DNA from: Myxococcales bacterium
GTDB taxonomy: Bacteria > Myxococcota_C > UBA6777
Assembly: GCA_027005175.1 (NCBI GenBank)
Contig: JALTMC010000352.1
Span: 1-5,373 of the forward strand
Direction: 5' to 3'
Length of the DNA stretch: 5,373 nt
Shown here: one piece after another, positions 1 through 5,373 of the stretch
Numbering within the stretch: position 1 is the stretch's first letter
Layout: the number at the start of each line of letters is the position of its first letter
Notes under the pieces: generated by a model
Seen by the model: the letters and a program-made list of their open reading frames with translations, nothing else
What the model was told of the DNA's origin: nothing
Database searches by the model: none
Translations under genes and position numbers: made by a program

Positions 1-1
1 A

Positions 2-754
2 TCTGCGGCACCACAACAATGGGGACAGACTCCTGCTCCCGCCTCCGCATCATCGGCTGCCCAAGAGGCATCAACGTCTGCCCCGGTACCTGCACAAGCT
101 GCACCCCCGCCCCAACGTTCCGCGCCACAATGGCCGCAATGGGGTCAAGCGCCCACTGGCCCTACAGCCCCACAATGGGAACAACCAGCAGAGGACAGCA
201 GTGATGATTGGGAAGACGGTGAAGCAACAGTCATGAGCCTCTCCCCCATCGGTGGCGATATGATGAATAGCTTCAAACCTGAAGCACCTCCTGGTGCTGT
301 GACCCCCTACCCTGAGATGGGCCACAATGATCTAGCAACGATAGCACAACCCGAACTCTCCAGCTCCCAAGTTGAGAACTATCCGGACGATTTTCCGACA
401 GAGTTACCCTCTGCCCCAACAGTGATGGATCAACCCTCTCTTGAGTCTCTAGGAATTACGCCACCTGCTCATCTTACAAACCAGACACCTCCAGATCCCT
501 CTGTGTCAACCGAACAAAATGCACCAGTTCCCGCTGCACCAGCCCATCAATGGCCCTCTACGGCACAAGCTCCACCACAGCCACAGCCACAGCCACCGCC
601 ACCACCACCGCGCAAGCCAATGAACCCACGTCAGGCCCCTATGAACGTGACCCAAAGCAGCGGCAGCAACAAGGGAATCATCATTGCGCTGAGCCTCGGA
701 ATTATCCTCCTTGCGGCAGGAATCGCAGTTTACCTCTACCTCCTCGTGCTCTAA
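2..754 (+). CDS. Proline/glutamine-rich protein with C-terminal membrane anchor (5' partial)
   Basis: The frame is open from base 2 to the TAA at 752-754 with no stop, so the gene begins before the window; the ATG at 233 is an internal methionine (visible residue 78). The 250 visible residues are low complexity. Residues 1-62 are Ala/Pro/Gln-rich with three related Trp-containing motifs (APQQWGQ near 3-9, APQWPQWGQAP at 41-51, APQWEQP at 56-62). An acidic patch follows (EDSSDDWEDGE, 64-74), then a long disordered Pro/Ser/Thr stretch and a polyproline tract at about 191-203. The protein ends in a hydrophobic helix at 225-250 (Gly/Ile/Leu/Ala-rich, then VYLYLLVL) with nothing after it. This is the layout of a tail-anchored protein whose N-terminal domain would lie in the cytoplasm on a flexible linker. 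Similar tails occur on deltaproteobacterial kinases, FHA, zinc-ribbon and GYF-domain proteins, but the functional domain is outside the window, so no function is assigned. Reading frame is confident; role unknown. Confidence 0.85.
   Translation, partial: SAAPQQWGQTPAPASASSAAQEASTSAPVPAQAAPPPQRSAPQWPQWGQAPTGPTAPQWEQPAEDSSDDWEDGEATVMSLSPIGGDMMNSFKPEAPPGAVTPYPEMGHNDLATIAQPELSSSQVENYPDDFPTELPSAPTVMDQPSLESLGITPPAHLTNQTPPDPSVSTEQNAPVPAAPAHQWPSTAQAPPQPQPQPPPPPPRKPMNPRQAPMNVTQSSGSNKGIIIALSLGIILLAAGIAVYLYLLVL
572..610 (+). repeat. CCA/CAG simple-sequence tract coding for Pro-Gln/polyPro
   Basis: A 39-bp run made almost only of CCA, CAG and CCG triplets lies inside the tail-anchored protein gene and encodes the alternating Pro-Gln then polyproline stretch. 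Triplet tracts of this kind can change length by slippage without breaking the frame, so linker length may differ between strains (inference). Confidence 0.7.
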
Positions 755-786
755 GTCTCCCTCGGCTCATGACTCTACCCATAAAT

Positions 787-803
787 TTGTAGTTTACCTC
801 TAG
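787..803 (+). repeat. 17-bp direct repeat, copy 1
   Basis: This 17-bp sequence (core AGTTTACCTCTA at 791-802) recurs exactly at 892-908. Its 12-bp core also matches the end of the preceding gene at 727-738. It lies in the convergent intergenic region, 33 bp after the stop codon. Confidence 0.75.
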
Positions 804-891
804 TGCTTAGACATCGATAAAATTTAGGGTAAAGAACCAGCCTTCTCAAAAGATGTTTAGCAAAGCTATCCACAACCCCGAAAAAGTAAGC

Positions 892-908
892 TTGTAGTTT
901 ACCTCTAG
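892..908 (+). repeat. 17-bp direct repeat, copy 2
   Basis: Exact second copy of 787-803, 105 bp downstream. From 896 to 922 it also aligns with the last codons of the upstream gene (727-751): 23 of 25 bases match, with one 2-base insertion. The copies therefore look like partial duplications of that gene's 3' end. Confidence 0.75.
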
Positions 909-928
909 CTCTTCGTGGGCTCCATCTA

Positions 929-965
929 CTTCGGCTCTTCGAGCCATAAGCTAAAAGAGCCGAAG
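929..965. other. 11-bp inverted repeat at the end of the DUF457 gene, terminator-like
   Basis: Arms 929-939 (CTTCGGCTCTT) and 955-965 are perfect 11-bp inverted copies around a 15-base loop. A smaller alternative hairpin (GGCTC-TTC-GAGCC, 933-945) is nested at the left. The right arm encodes the last residues of the minus-strand gene and the loop holds its stop codon. It sits between two converging genes, as a shared terminator would, but neither strand has a T-run after the stem. It is not a canonical intrinsic terminator; it may block 3' exonucleases or aid termination. Confidence 0.45.
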
Positions 966-1823
966 CAGTCCTGGAACAAAGATGGACAACCCACTCATCC
1001 CACCCACCACGAAGACTAAGATATACAAAAAGGCAGAGGTGACTGGATAGCGACTGTCCCAAAATTTAAAGGCCGTACCAAACGATCGTTTCAGGCGCAC
1101 AAGTTGTTTGCCATCAAAGTCGACAGAGTAGATCTCATCGAGCAGGAGATGAGACAGCGCCCCTGTCCAGGCGGTTCCAGCCAGAAGCAAACGGACCTCC
1201 ATGGAGAAAGGCTGTACAAACCAGAACACAATCTCAGCAAACAACAAGGTAAATGGAACACTGTGTAGCATCCCACGATGCACCGTGATCCGCTTAAAGA
1301 GGGGTATCAGGATCTGAACTCCAAGCGCGATCCCAACCATCACACCCAAGGTTTTGGCATAGCCAAACGGCAGCCTGGGAAAGATAAAAAGAGTGGGTAT
1401 GGCACAAATGCCCGCCACAAGGACAGATTGGAGGATGTCCTTGAGTGAGGCCCTCCTGGCCCTACCCCACCAAGGCATTCGTGGTAAGGACCAATGCAGC
1501 AGATAGTGAAAAGGTAGTACGACCGCCAAGCTCCATGTCACCCAGTCTCCGCGATCATGAGCCCACACAGCCAAAGAAACAACAGGGAGCATGGTAGAGA
1601 GCAACGCACCAATGATAGAAACAGCGAAGCCTCTGTCATGGTCAATGTCGGGGATCATCCCCCCCAGGAAACCAAAAAAAACTCCGAGCAGAAGCAAGTC
1701 CCAGCCCAGGTACTGCAACCAGAAAGAACTGACGCCAACCGAAAGCAGACCTGAACAAGCACCTACACTCACATGTGTTTGATAATTCGCCATAGAAGAA
1801 AGTACCGTATTCTTGCTTTCCAT
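951..1823 (-). CDS. DUF457 family (YdjM/YbcI-type) membrane-bound predicted metal-dependent hydrolase
   Basis: A 290-residue multi-pass inner-membrane protein. Family hallmarks appear in order: an N-terminal YQTHVSVG (14-21, His17), GGMIPDIDHD (54-63) after the first hydrophobic segments, HRGMLHS (182-188), and HLLLDEIYSVDF (225-236) followed by LKRSFGTAFKF (244-254). The conserved His/Asp residues are the presumed metal ligands. Hydrophobic stretches at roughly 21-58, 66-87, 95-110, 133-148, 157-175, 188-204, 210-228 and 262-287 suggest several membrane spans. E. coli YdjM is LexA-regulated, but the family's reaction and substrate are not established. Start choice is open: the 1823 ATG is the longest, while the ATG at 1793 (residue 11, MANYQTH) matches where family members usually begin; neither has a clear Shine-Dalgarno sequence. 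The gene is divergent from the molybdenum hydroxylase and convergent with the tail-anchored protein gene, so it is probably transcribed alone. Family call is confident; biochemical function is not. Confidence 0.88.
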   Translation of the reverse strand: MESKNTVLSSMANYQTHVSVGACSGLLSVGVSSFWLQYLGWDLLLLGVFFGFLGGMIPDIDHDRGFAVSIIGALLSTMLPVVSLAVWAHDRGDWVTWSLAVVLPFHYLLHWSLPRMPWWGRARRASLKDILQSVLVAGICAIPTLFIFPRLPFGYAKTLGVMVGIALGVQILIPLFKRITVHRGMLHSVPFTLLFAEIVFWFVQPFSMEVRLLLAGTAWTGALSHLLLDEIYSVDFDGKQLVRLKRSFGTAFKFWDSRYPVTSAFLYILVFVVGGMSGLSIFVPGLLRLF

Positions 1824-1872
1824 TTGGAAGGCAATTTGTTATGCTTCAAACAGGGAAAGTCCCGCAAATTTG
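1816..1872. promoter_or_regulatory. Divergent control region with small palindromes
   Basis: The space between the minus-strand membrane protein gene and the plus-strand hydroxylase gene holds three short symmetrical sequences: TTCCATTTGGAA (1818-1829, overlapping the longer start of the minus-strand gene), GGGAAAGTCCC (1853-1863) and CAAATTTG (1865-1872). TATGCT at 1840-1845 could be a -10 for the plus strand, but I find no well-spaced -35. Promoters for both genes should be here or just inside the flanking genes; which sites are used cannot be told from sequence. Confidence 0.35.
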
Positions 1873-1884
1873 AATGACAATGGC

Positions 1885-1890
1885 AAGGAG
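1885..1890 (+). promoter_or_regulatory. Shine-Dalgarno site that fixes the hydroxylase start at 1898
   Basis: AAGGAG lies 7 bases before the ATG at 1898. Two upstream in-frame ATGs (1874 and 1880) have no such site and would place the ribosome binding site inside the coding region. Starting at 1898 also gives an N-terminus (MDPIRFTLNG) that begins directly with the ferredoxin-like domain. Confidence 0.8.
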
Positions 1891-1897
1891 AAACAAG

Positions 1898-4510
1898 ATG
1901 GACCCCATTCGCTTTACGTTGAACGGTCAACCTGTCGAAGTGACCAATGAAGAGACTCTCAATGCATTGGCTACAATTCGAGACCGTTTGGGGGTCACCT
2001 CACCCAAAGATGGATGCTCCCCTCAGGGCCAGTGTGGCTGCTGCACTGTCATGATCAATGGAAAAGCCCTGATGTGTTGTACCAAAGACGCAAAATCCCT
2101 GGAAGGAACAGAGGTTGTCACTCTCGAAGGCTTAGACCATCACAAACGCGAAGTGCTTGCGCGAGCGTTTGTCAAAACCGGTGGCCTTCAGTGCGGCTTC
2201 TGCATCCCTGGAATCAGCGTGCGCGTTGCTGCTCTACTTGATCGTACCACCACACCCACAGACAAACAAATCCGCAACGCACTTCAACCTCATCTTTGTC
2301 GATGCACCGGCTATGTCAAGATCTTTGACGCGGTGAAAGAGTCAGCCGCCCACTGGGAAGGCGAAACCCTACCAGAGCTAGAGACAGCCAGCCATGTTGG
2401 TGCAGGAACGAGCCGCTACTTAGGGCAAGAGTGTGTCTTGGGAGAGAAGGACTATATCGACGATATGCAGCTCCCCAACATGCTCCAAGGTGCAGTGTTG
2501 TTGTCTGCTCACCCCCGAGCCCGTGTCCTCTCCATCGACACATCCAAAGCTCTCCAACACCCAGGTGTTGTCGCTGTTCTCACCGCCAAAGATCTGCCGG
2601 GTGCCAAAAAAGTAGGACTGATCGCACAAGACTGGCCTGTGTTTATTGAAGAGGGCCACACCACACAATGCATGGGCTCTGTGCTCGCTGCTGTGGCAGC
2701 CGAGACACGAGAACAAGCTCGCCTTGCCACGGAAAAGATTCAGGTTGAATACGAGGTACTTCCTCCCGTCACAAGTCCACTTCAAGCGATGGAAGAAGAC
2801 GCTCCACAAGTTCATGAAGGGACATCCAATCTTTACCGCACCTGCCCCATCAAACGCGGCGACATCGATGAAGCCTTCGCAAGATCCGCCCATATACTCG
2901 AAGAAACCTTCTACTCCCAACGCATCGAACACGCCTTCCTTGAGCCTGAAGCCGCATTGGTTGTGCCCGAAGAAAACGGTGTGCTACTGTACACCCAAGG
3001 GCAGGGGGTTCATGATGATCAACGCCAAGTGTCCAAGATCTTAGGCCTGTCACTGGAACAAGTACGAGTTCAGTTGGTCAGCAATGGCGGTGCCTTTGGT
3101 GGCAAAGAAGACCTCTCCATTCAAGGCCACACCGCCCTGCTTGCACAACACACACAACGTCCCGTCAAGCTAACCCTGTCGCGCGAACAATCCATGCGAC
3201 TGCACCCCAAGCGTCACCCCATCGAGATGCGATACAAAGTAGGCTGTGACGAACAAGGCCGACTCACCGCAGTACAGGCCCGTATGTACGGAGACACCGG
3301 AGCTTATGCTTCCGTGGGTGACAAAGTTTTAGAACGCGCCGCAGGTCACTCCTGTGGTCCCTACCGAGTCCCTGCTGTGGATATCGAGGCCTACACCCTC
3401 TACACCAACAATCCACCCAGTGGCGCATTCCGAGGTTTTGGCGTCAACCAAACCGCCTTCGCCATGGAAGGTATGCTCGATCGCCTCGCAGAGATCGTAA
3501 AGCTCGACCGATACGATATCCGTGAACGAAATATACTGGAGGTCGGTGACCGCTTTGCCACAGGCCAAAAGATGGACGAAGGCCTCGGCATTCGCGAATG
3601 CCTCGAAGCTGTGAAGGACGACTTCAAAAATGCCAAATATGCCGGGATCTCCTGTGGTATCAAAAATACTGGCATCGGCAACGGTATGCCCGATATTGGC
3701 CGGGCCTTGATTCGCATCGATGACAATGACCAAGTCACTCTGTTCACCGGCTTCACCGAGATGGGACAAGGATTGTTTACAGTGCTACAACAGGTCTTGT
3801 CCCACGAAACAGGTCTTCAGCCTGAACAAATCAAAGTCGAGGTCAACACAGAGTACTCCATCGAATGTGGCATGACCACCGCATCTCGCGCAACCGTTCT
3901 GGCCGGAGAAGCAACCCGGCGAGCCGCCTTAAAACTCAAAGCTGCCCTCGACCAAGGCAACACCCTCTCCGACCTTCAGAGCAAGACCTACCTCGGCGAA
4001 TTTATTTGTGACATCACCAGCAAACCTGGCACGGGCGGCGAAGACGCCAAGACCCACATGACCTTTGGATACGCCACGCAGGTCGTCATCCTCAATGAAG
4101 ATGGCACCCTCCAAAAAGTGATCGCTGCCCACGATGTAGGCAAAGTCATGAATCGAATTCAATGCGAAGGACAAATCGAAGGCTCAGTCCACATGGGTCT
4201 CGGCTATGCTCTCACCGAAGATATGCCCACCGTTGATGGTGTCTTGGAGTCCACCAACATCAATGACTTGGGCATCATTCGTGCGCGTCATATCCCAGAG
4301 ATCGAGGTTCGTTTGCTCGAAGTCCCCGATCCCATCGGACCCTACGGCGCAAAAGGCGTGGGCGAGATCGGACTGGTGCCCACGGCTGCCGCTGTGGCCA
4401 GCGCCCTTCACAGCTTCGATGGCATCCGTCGCATCCGACTCCCCATGCGTGGCTCCGCCGCCGCCCGCGCCATCCTCCCGCGCAGCAAACGCGAAGACGA
4501 CCATGCATAA
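1898..4510 (+). CDS. FAD-less molybdenum hydroxylase, xanthine dehydrogenase-like ([2Fe-2S] and molybdopterin domains in one chain)
   Basis: An 870-residue member of the xanthine oxidase family. Residues 1-75 are a plant-type ferredoxin domain with cluster cysteines C40, C46, C49 and C60 or C61. Residues 80-150 are the helical [2Fe-2S] domain with C99, C102, C134 and C136 (QCGFC, CRCTGY). A short linker joins the Mo-binding region from about 165 to the end, with GQGVHD (368-373), NGGAFGGKED (396-405), GAFRGFG (509-515), TEMGQG (620-625), EGQIEGSVHMGLGYAL (757-772) and KGVGEIG (819-825). E404, R512 and E823 match, as I recall the alignment, bovine XDH E802, R880 and catalytic E1261, which favours a purine-like N-heterocycle over an aldehyde. 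No FAD domain is present, so electrons must pass from the Fe-S clusters to a separate flavoprotein or other acceptor not seen here. The Mo-domain wording is closest in memory to the selenium-dependent xanthine dehydrogenase family (TIGR03311). No in-frame TGA occurs; selenium in that family is a labile cofactor. No signal peptide is seen, so it is probably cytoplasmic. Family is certain; substrate and selenium dependence are inferred. Confidence 0.95.
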   Translation: MDPIRFTLNGQPVEVTNEETLNALATIRDRLGVTSPKDGCSPQGQCGCCTVMINGKALMCCTKDAKSLEGTEVVTLEGLDHHKREVLARAFVKTGGLQCGFCIPGISVRVAALLDRTTTPTDKQIRNALQPHLCRCTGYVKIFDAVKESAAHWEGETLPELETASHVGAGTSRYLGQECVLGEKDYIDDMQLPNMLQGAVLLSAHPRARVLSIDTSKALQHPGVVAVLTAKDLPGAKKVGLIAQDWPVFIEEGHTTQCMGSVLAAVAAETREQARLATEKIQVEYEVLPPVTSPLQAMEEDAPQVHEGTSNLYRTCPIKRGDIDEAFARSAHILEETFYSQRIEHAFLEPEAALVVPEENGVLLYTQGQGVHDDQRQVSKILGLSLEQVRVQLVSNGGAFGGKEDLSIQGHTALLAQHTQRPVKLTLSREQSMRLHPKRHPIEMRYKVGCDEQGRLTAVQARMYGDTGAYASVGDKVLERAAGHSCGPYRVPAVDIEAYTLYTNNPPSGAFRGFGVNQTAFAMEGMLDRLAEIVKLDRYDIRERNILEVGDRFATGQKMDEGLGIRECLEAVKDDFKNAKYAGISCGIKNTGIGNGMPDIGRALIRIDDNDQVTLFTGFTEMGQGLFTVLQQVLSHETGLQPEQIKVEVNTEYSIECGMTTASRATVLAGEATRRAALKLKAALDQGNTLSDLQSKTYLGEFICDITSKPGTGGEDAKTHMTFGYATQVVILNEDGTLQKVIAAHDVGKVMNRIQCEGQIEGSVHMGLGYALTEDMPTVDGVLESTNINDLGIIRARHIPEIEVRLLEVPDPIGPYGAKGVGEIGLVPTAAAVASALHSFDGIRRIRLPMRGSAAARAILPRSKREDDHA

Positions 4511-4517
4511 ACAAAAA

Positions 4518-4544
4518 TCCAAAGGAGTCTTCACAGGCTTTGGA
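4518..4544 (+). other. Inverted repeat just after the hydroxylase stop, weak terminator candidate
   Basis: TCCAAAG (4518-4524) and CTTTGGA (4538-4544) form a 7-bp perfect stem with a 13-base loop, starting 8 bases after the hydroxylase stop. A second small stem follows at 4552-4566 (CGGGG/CTCCCG with one G-T pair). No T-run follows either, so termination here is uncertain and read-through into the downstream gene is plausible. Confidence 0.3.
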
Positions 4545-4742
4545 CCTTGGGCGGGGAAACCTCCCGTCTGCAACGATTCCTTTGGCCTTTGATGGGGTAC
4601 CTCCCCTTGCAACGATTCCTTCGACCTTTGACAGTTTGAGGCAACACTCATAAACGATGATGTTTGGTACTCTCCCGTCTGCAACGATCCCTTTGGCCTT
4701 TGACGGGGTACCTCCCCTTGCAACGATTCCTTCGACCTTCAA
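4538..4742. repeat. Intergenic nested repeat array (four ~32-bp units plus a decayed fifth)
   Basis: Four imperfect units start at 4561, 4601, 4672 and 4712, each with the pattern CTCCC, then TGCAACGATTCCTT, then CCTT and usually TGAC. Units 1 and 3 carry CCCGTC and CTTTGGCC; units 2 and 4 carry CCCCT and CTTCGACC. Units are paired at a 40-bp step, and the pairs form a larger direct repeat with a 111-bp step: 4561-4629 and 4672-4740 agree at 66 of 69 bases. The 35 bases at 4594-4628 and 4705-4739 are identical and include a GGGGTACCTCCCC stretch able to form a GGGG/CCCC hairpin. A degenerate partial unit (CTTTGGACCTTGGGCGGGGAA) precedes the first from 4538. The array fills almost all the space between the hydroxylase and the NadQ-like gene. 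It has no open frame of its own and no insertion-sequence hallmarks. Identity is unknown. Confidence 0.85.
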
Positions 4743-4756
4743 CATTTGACTGATTC

Positions 4757-5373
4757 ATGAAATCTGTAGTCATTGGATTGAGCGCGGTGATCCTTGCCGT
4801 CACAGACGAGACACCTCGTGTCTTAACTGTGGATCGGTCAGAATCCACTCGTATGCTCAAAGAAATTTCACAACGATCTGTGTCCTCCGATGAAAAAGAC
4901 AATCATCTTGATGGAAACAGTCTGCGTCTACCAGCGCTTCCTTTTGCCCTGTTGGACCCCGTCGCCCACAGAACCCTGGAGTTGGGCCTACGCGCTCATG
5001 TCCTTGAGCAGACAGGGCTAGAACTCGGCTATGTTGAACAACTTTATACTTTTGGTGACCGAGACAGAATTCGCGACGAAGTTAAAGAGACTCCGCGTGT
5101 TATTTCAGTCGCTTATATTGCTCTCACCAGAGAGAATACAGCCGTCAGCCAAGAGGCCCAGTGGCAAGATTGTTACCAATACTTCCCTTGGGAAGATTGG
5201 AGAGAGGGACAGCCCAAGCTGCTCGTCCATGCGATTTACCCCGCCCTCGAAGCCTGGATTCAAAGTGCCCCCAACAGCATGGAACAGCACCAACGACGAG
5301 AACGAGCCACCATTACATTCGGCCTCGGACAGACCCCCTGGGATGGCTATCGTGTACTTGAACGCTATGAACT
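4757..5373 (+). CDS. NadQ-like NUDIX-fold regulator of NAD metabolism (3' partial)
   Basis: The frame is open from the ATG at 4757 to the window end, giving 205 residues and a partial Leu codon. The visible part resembles COG4111 proteins (NUDIX-related NAD regulators, NadQ in Alphaproteobacteria). It has an N-terminal beta strand VVIGLSAVILAVTD (4-17), PRVLTV (20-25), LPFALLDPVAHRTLELGLR (61-79), LEQTGLELGYVEQLYTFGDRDR (83-104), PRVISVAYIALTRE (113-126), then FPWEDWREGQPKLL (143-156) and WDGYRVLERYE (195-205). The helix that should carry the catalytic REUxEExGU signature reads LRAHVLEQTGL, lacking the Arg-Glu and one acidic residue of the pair; this suits a ligand-sensing rather than hydrolytic domain. 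A C-terminal winged helix, expected in such regulators, would lie past the edge. An in-frame TGA at 4751-4753 makes 4757 the first possible start. There is no good Shine-Dalgarno, and the repeat array ends about 15 bp upstream. Residues 26-57 look like a hydrophilic insertion. Family call is from remembered similarity. Confidence 0.78.
   Translation, partial: MKSVVIGLSAVILAVTDETPRVLTVDRSESTRMLKEISQRSVSSDEKDNHLDGNSLRLPALPFALLDPVAHRTLELGLRAHVLEQTGLELGYVEQLYTFGDRDRIRDEVKETPRVISVAYIALTRENTAVSQEAQWQDCYQYFPWEDWREGQPKLLVHAIYPALEAWIQSAPNSMEQHQRRERATITFGLGQTPWDGYRVLERYE

Noticed and set aside
233-754. Independent 173-residue gene starting at ATG 233
   Set aside because: The same frame is open to the window's left edge with the same Pro/Gln-rich composition and there is no ribosome binding site before 233, so this is an internal Met.
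793-833. TTTACC/GGTAAA inverted pair as a terminator for the tail-anchored protein gene
   Set aside because: Only 6 bp of stem with a 29-base loop and no T-run; no better than chance.
775-1062. 95-residue minus-strand open frame spanning the intergenic repeats and the end of the DUF457 gene
   Set aside because: It overlaps the DUF457 coding region in another frame, covers non-coding repeats and resembles no family.
1874-1897. Upstream start (ATG 1874 or 1880) for the hydroxylase
   Set aside because: Neither has a Shine-Dalgarno, while AAGGAG sits 7 bases before the ATG at 1898, where the ferredoxin domain begins.
2420-2932. 170-residue minus-strand open frame inside the hydroxylase gene
   Set aside because: It is antisense to well-conserved Mo-domain coding sequence, has no recognisable domain and no start signal; it is a shadow frame.
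3329-3769. 146-residue minus-strand open frame inside the hydroxylase gene
   Set aside because: Antisense to conserved GAFRGFG and TEMGQG segments; no independent evidence of coding.
4561-4742. CRISPR array
   Set aside because: Units diverge in two alternating types, the intervals are 40 and 71 bp, and the sequence between paired units is itself conserved; no cas gene is present.
4184-4745. Two long overlapping minus-strand open frames (4184-4723 and 4275-4745) with internally repeated peptides such as KGIVADGR and KESLQ
   Set aside because: The peptide repeats are only the translation of the intergenic DNA repeat, and the rest is antisense to the hydroxylase's conserved C-terminus, including the catalytic Glu region.

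Overview
The window holds two complete genes and two cut by its edges: a proline-rich tail-anchored protein (+, 5' end missing), a DUF457 (YdjM/YbcI-type) inner-membrane protein (-), a FAD-less xanthine dehydrogenase-like molybdenum hydroxylase (+), and a NadQ-like NUDIX-fold NAD regulator (+, 3' end missing). It reads as chromosomal bacterial DNA of moderate G+C. The Pro/Gln/Ala-rich tail-anchored protein has a deltaproteobacterial/Myxococcota flavour. The NUDIX regulator resembles a family I know best from Alphaproteobacteria. Neither settles the taxonomy.

Layout: 2-754 is the C-terminal 250 residues of a low-complexity protein ending in a membrane anchor. 755-950 is a convergent intergenic region carrying two degenerate copies of that gene's own 3' end and an 11-bp inverted repeat that overlaps the stop of the next gene. 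951-1823 (-) is the DUF457 membrane protein. A short divergent region with several small palindromes and a strong ribosome binding site separates it from the molybdenum hydroxylase at 1898-4510. 4511-4756 is filled with a nested repeat: four imperfect ~32-bp units arranged as two ~70-bp copies 111 bp apart, plus a decayed fifth unit. The NadQ-like gene starts only about 15 bp after the last unit.

How the genes might relate: the hydroxylase carries two [2Fe-2S] clusters and the molybdopterin domains in one chain and keeps the active-site Glu/Arg/Glu set of purine hydroxylases. It most resembles the 'selenium-dependent xanthine dehydrogenase' family. The downstream gene looks like a NUDIX-fold sensor with a degenerate NUDIX box. 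A link between purine/nicotinate-type hydroxylation and NAD regulation is possible, but it rests only on adjacency. The repeat array between the two genes is the least explained part of the window. I see no RNA genes, CRISPR arrays, insertion sequences or phage genes.
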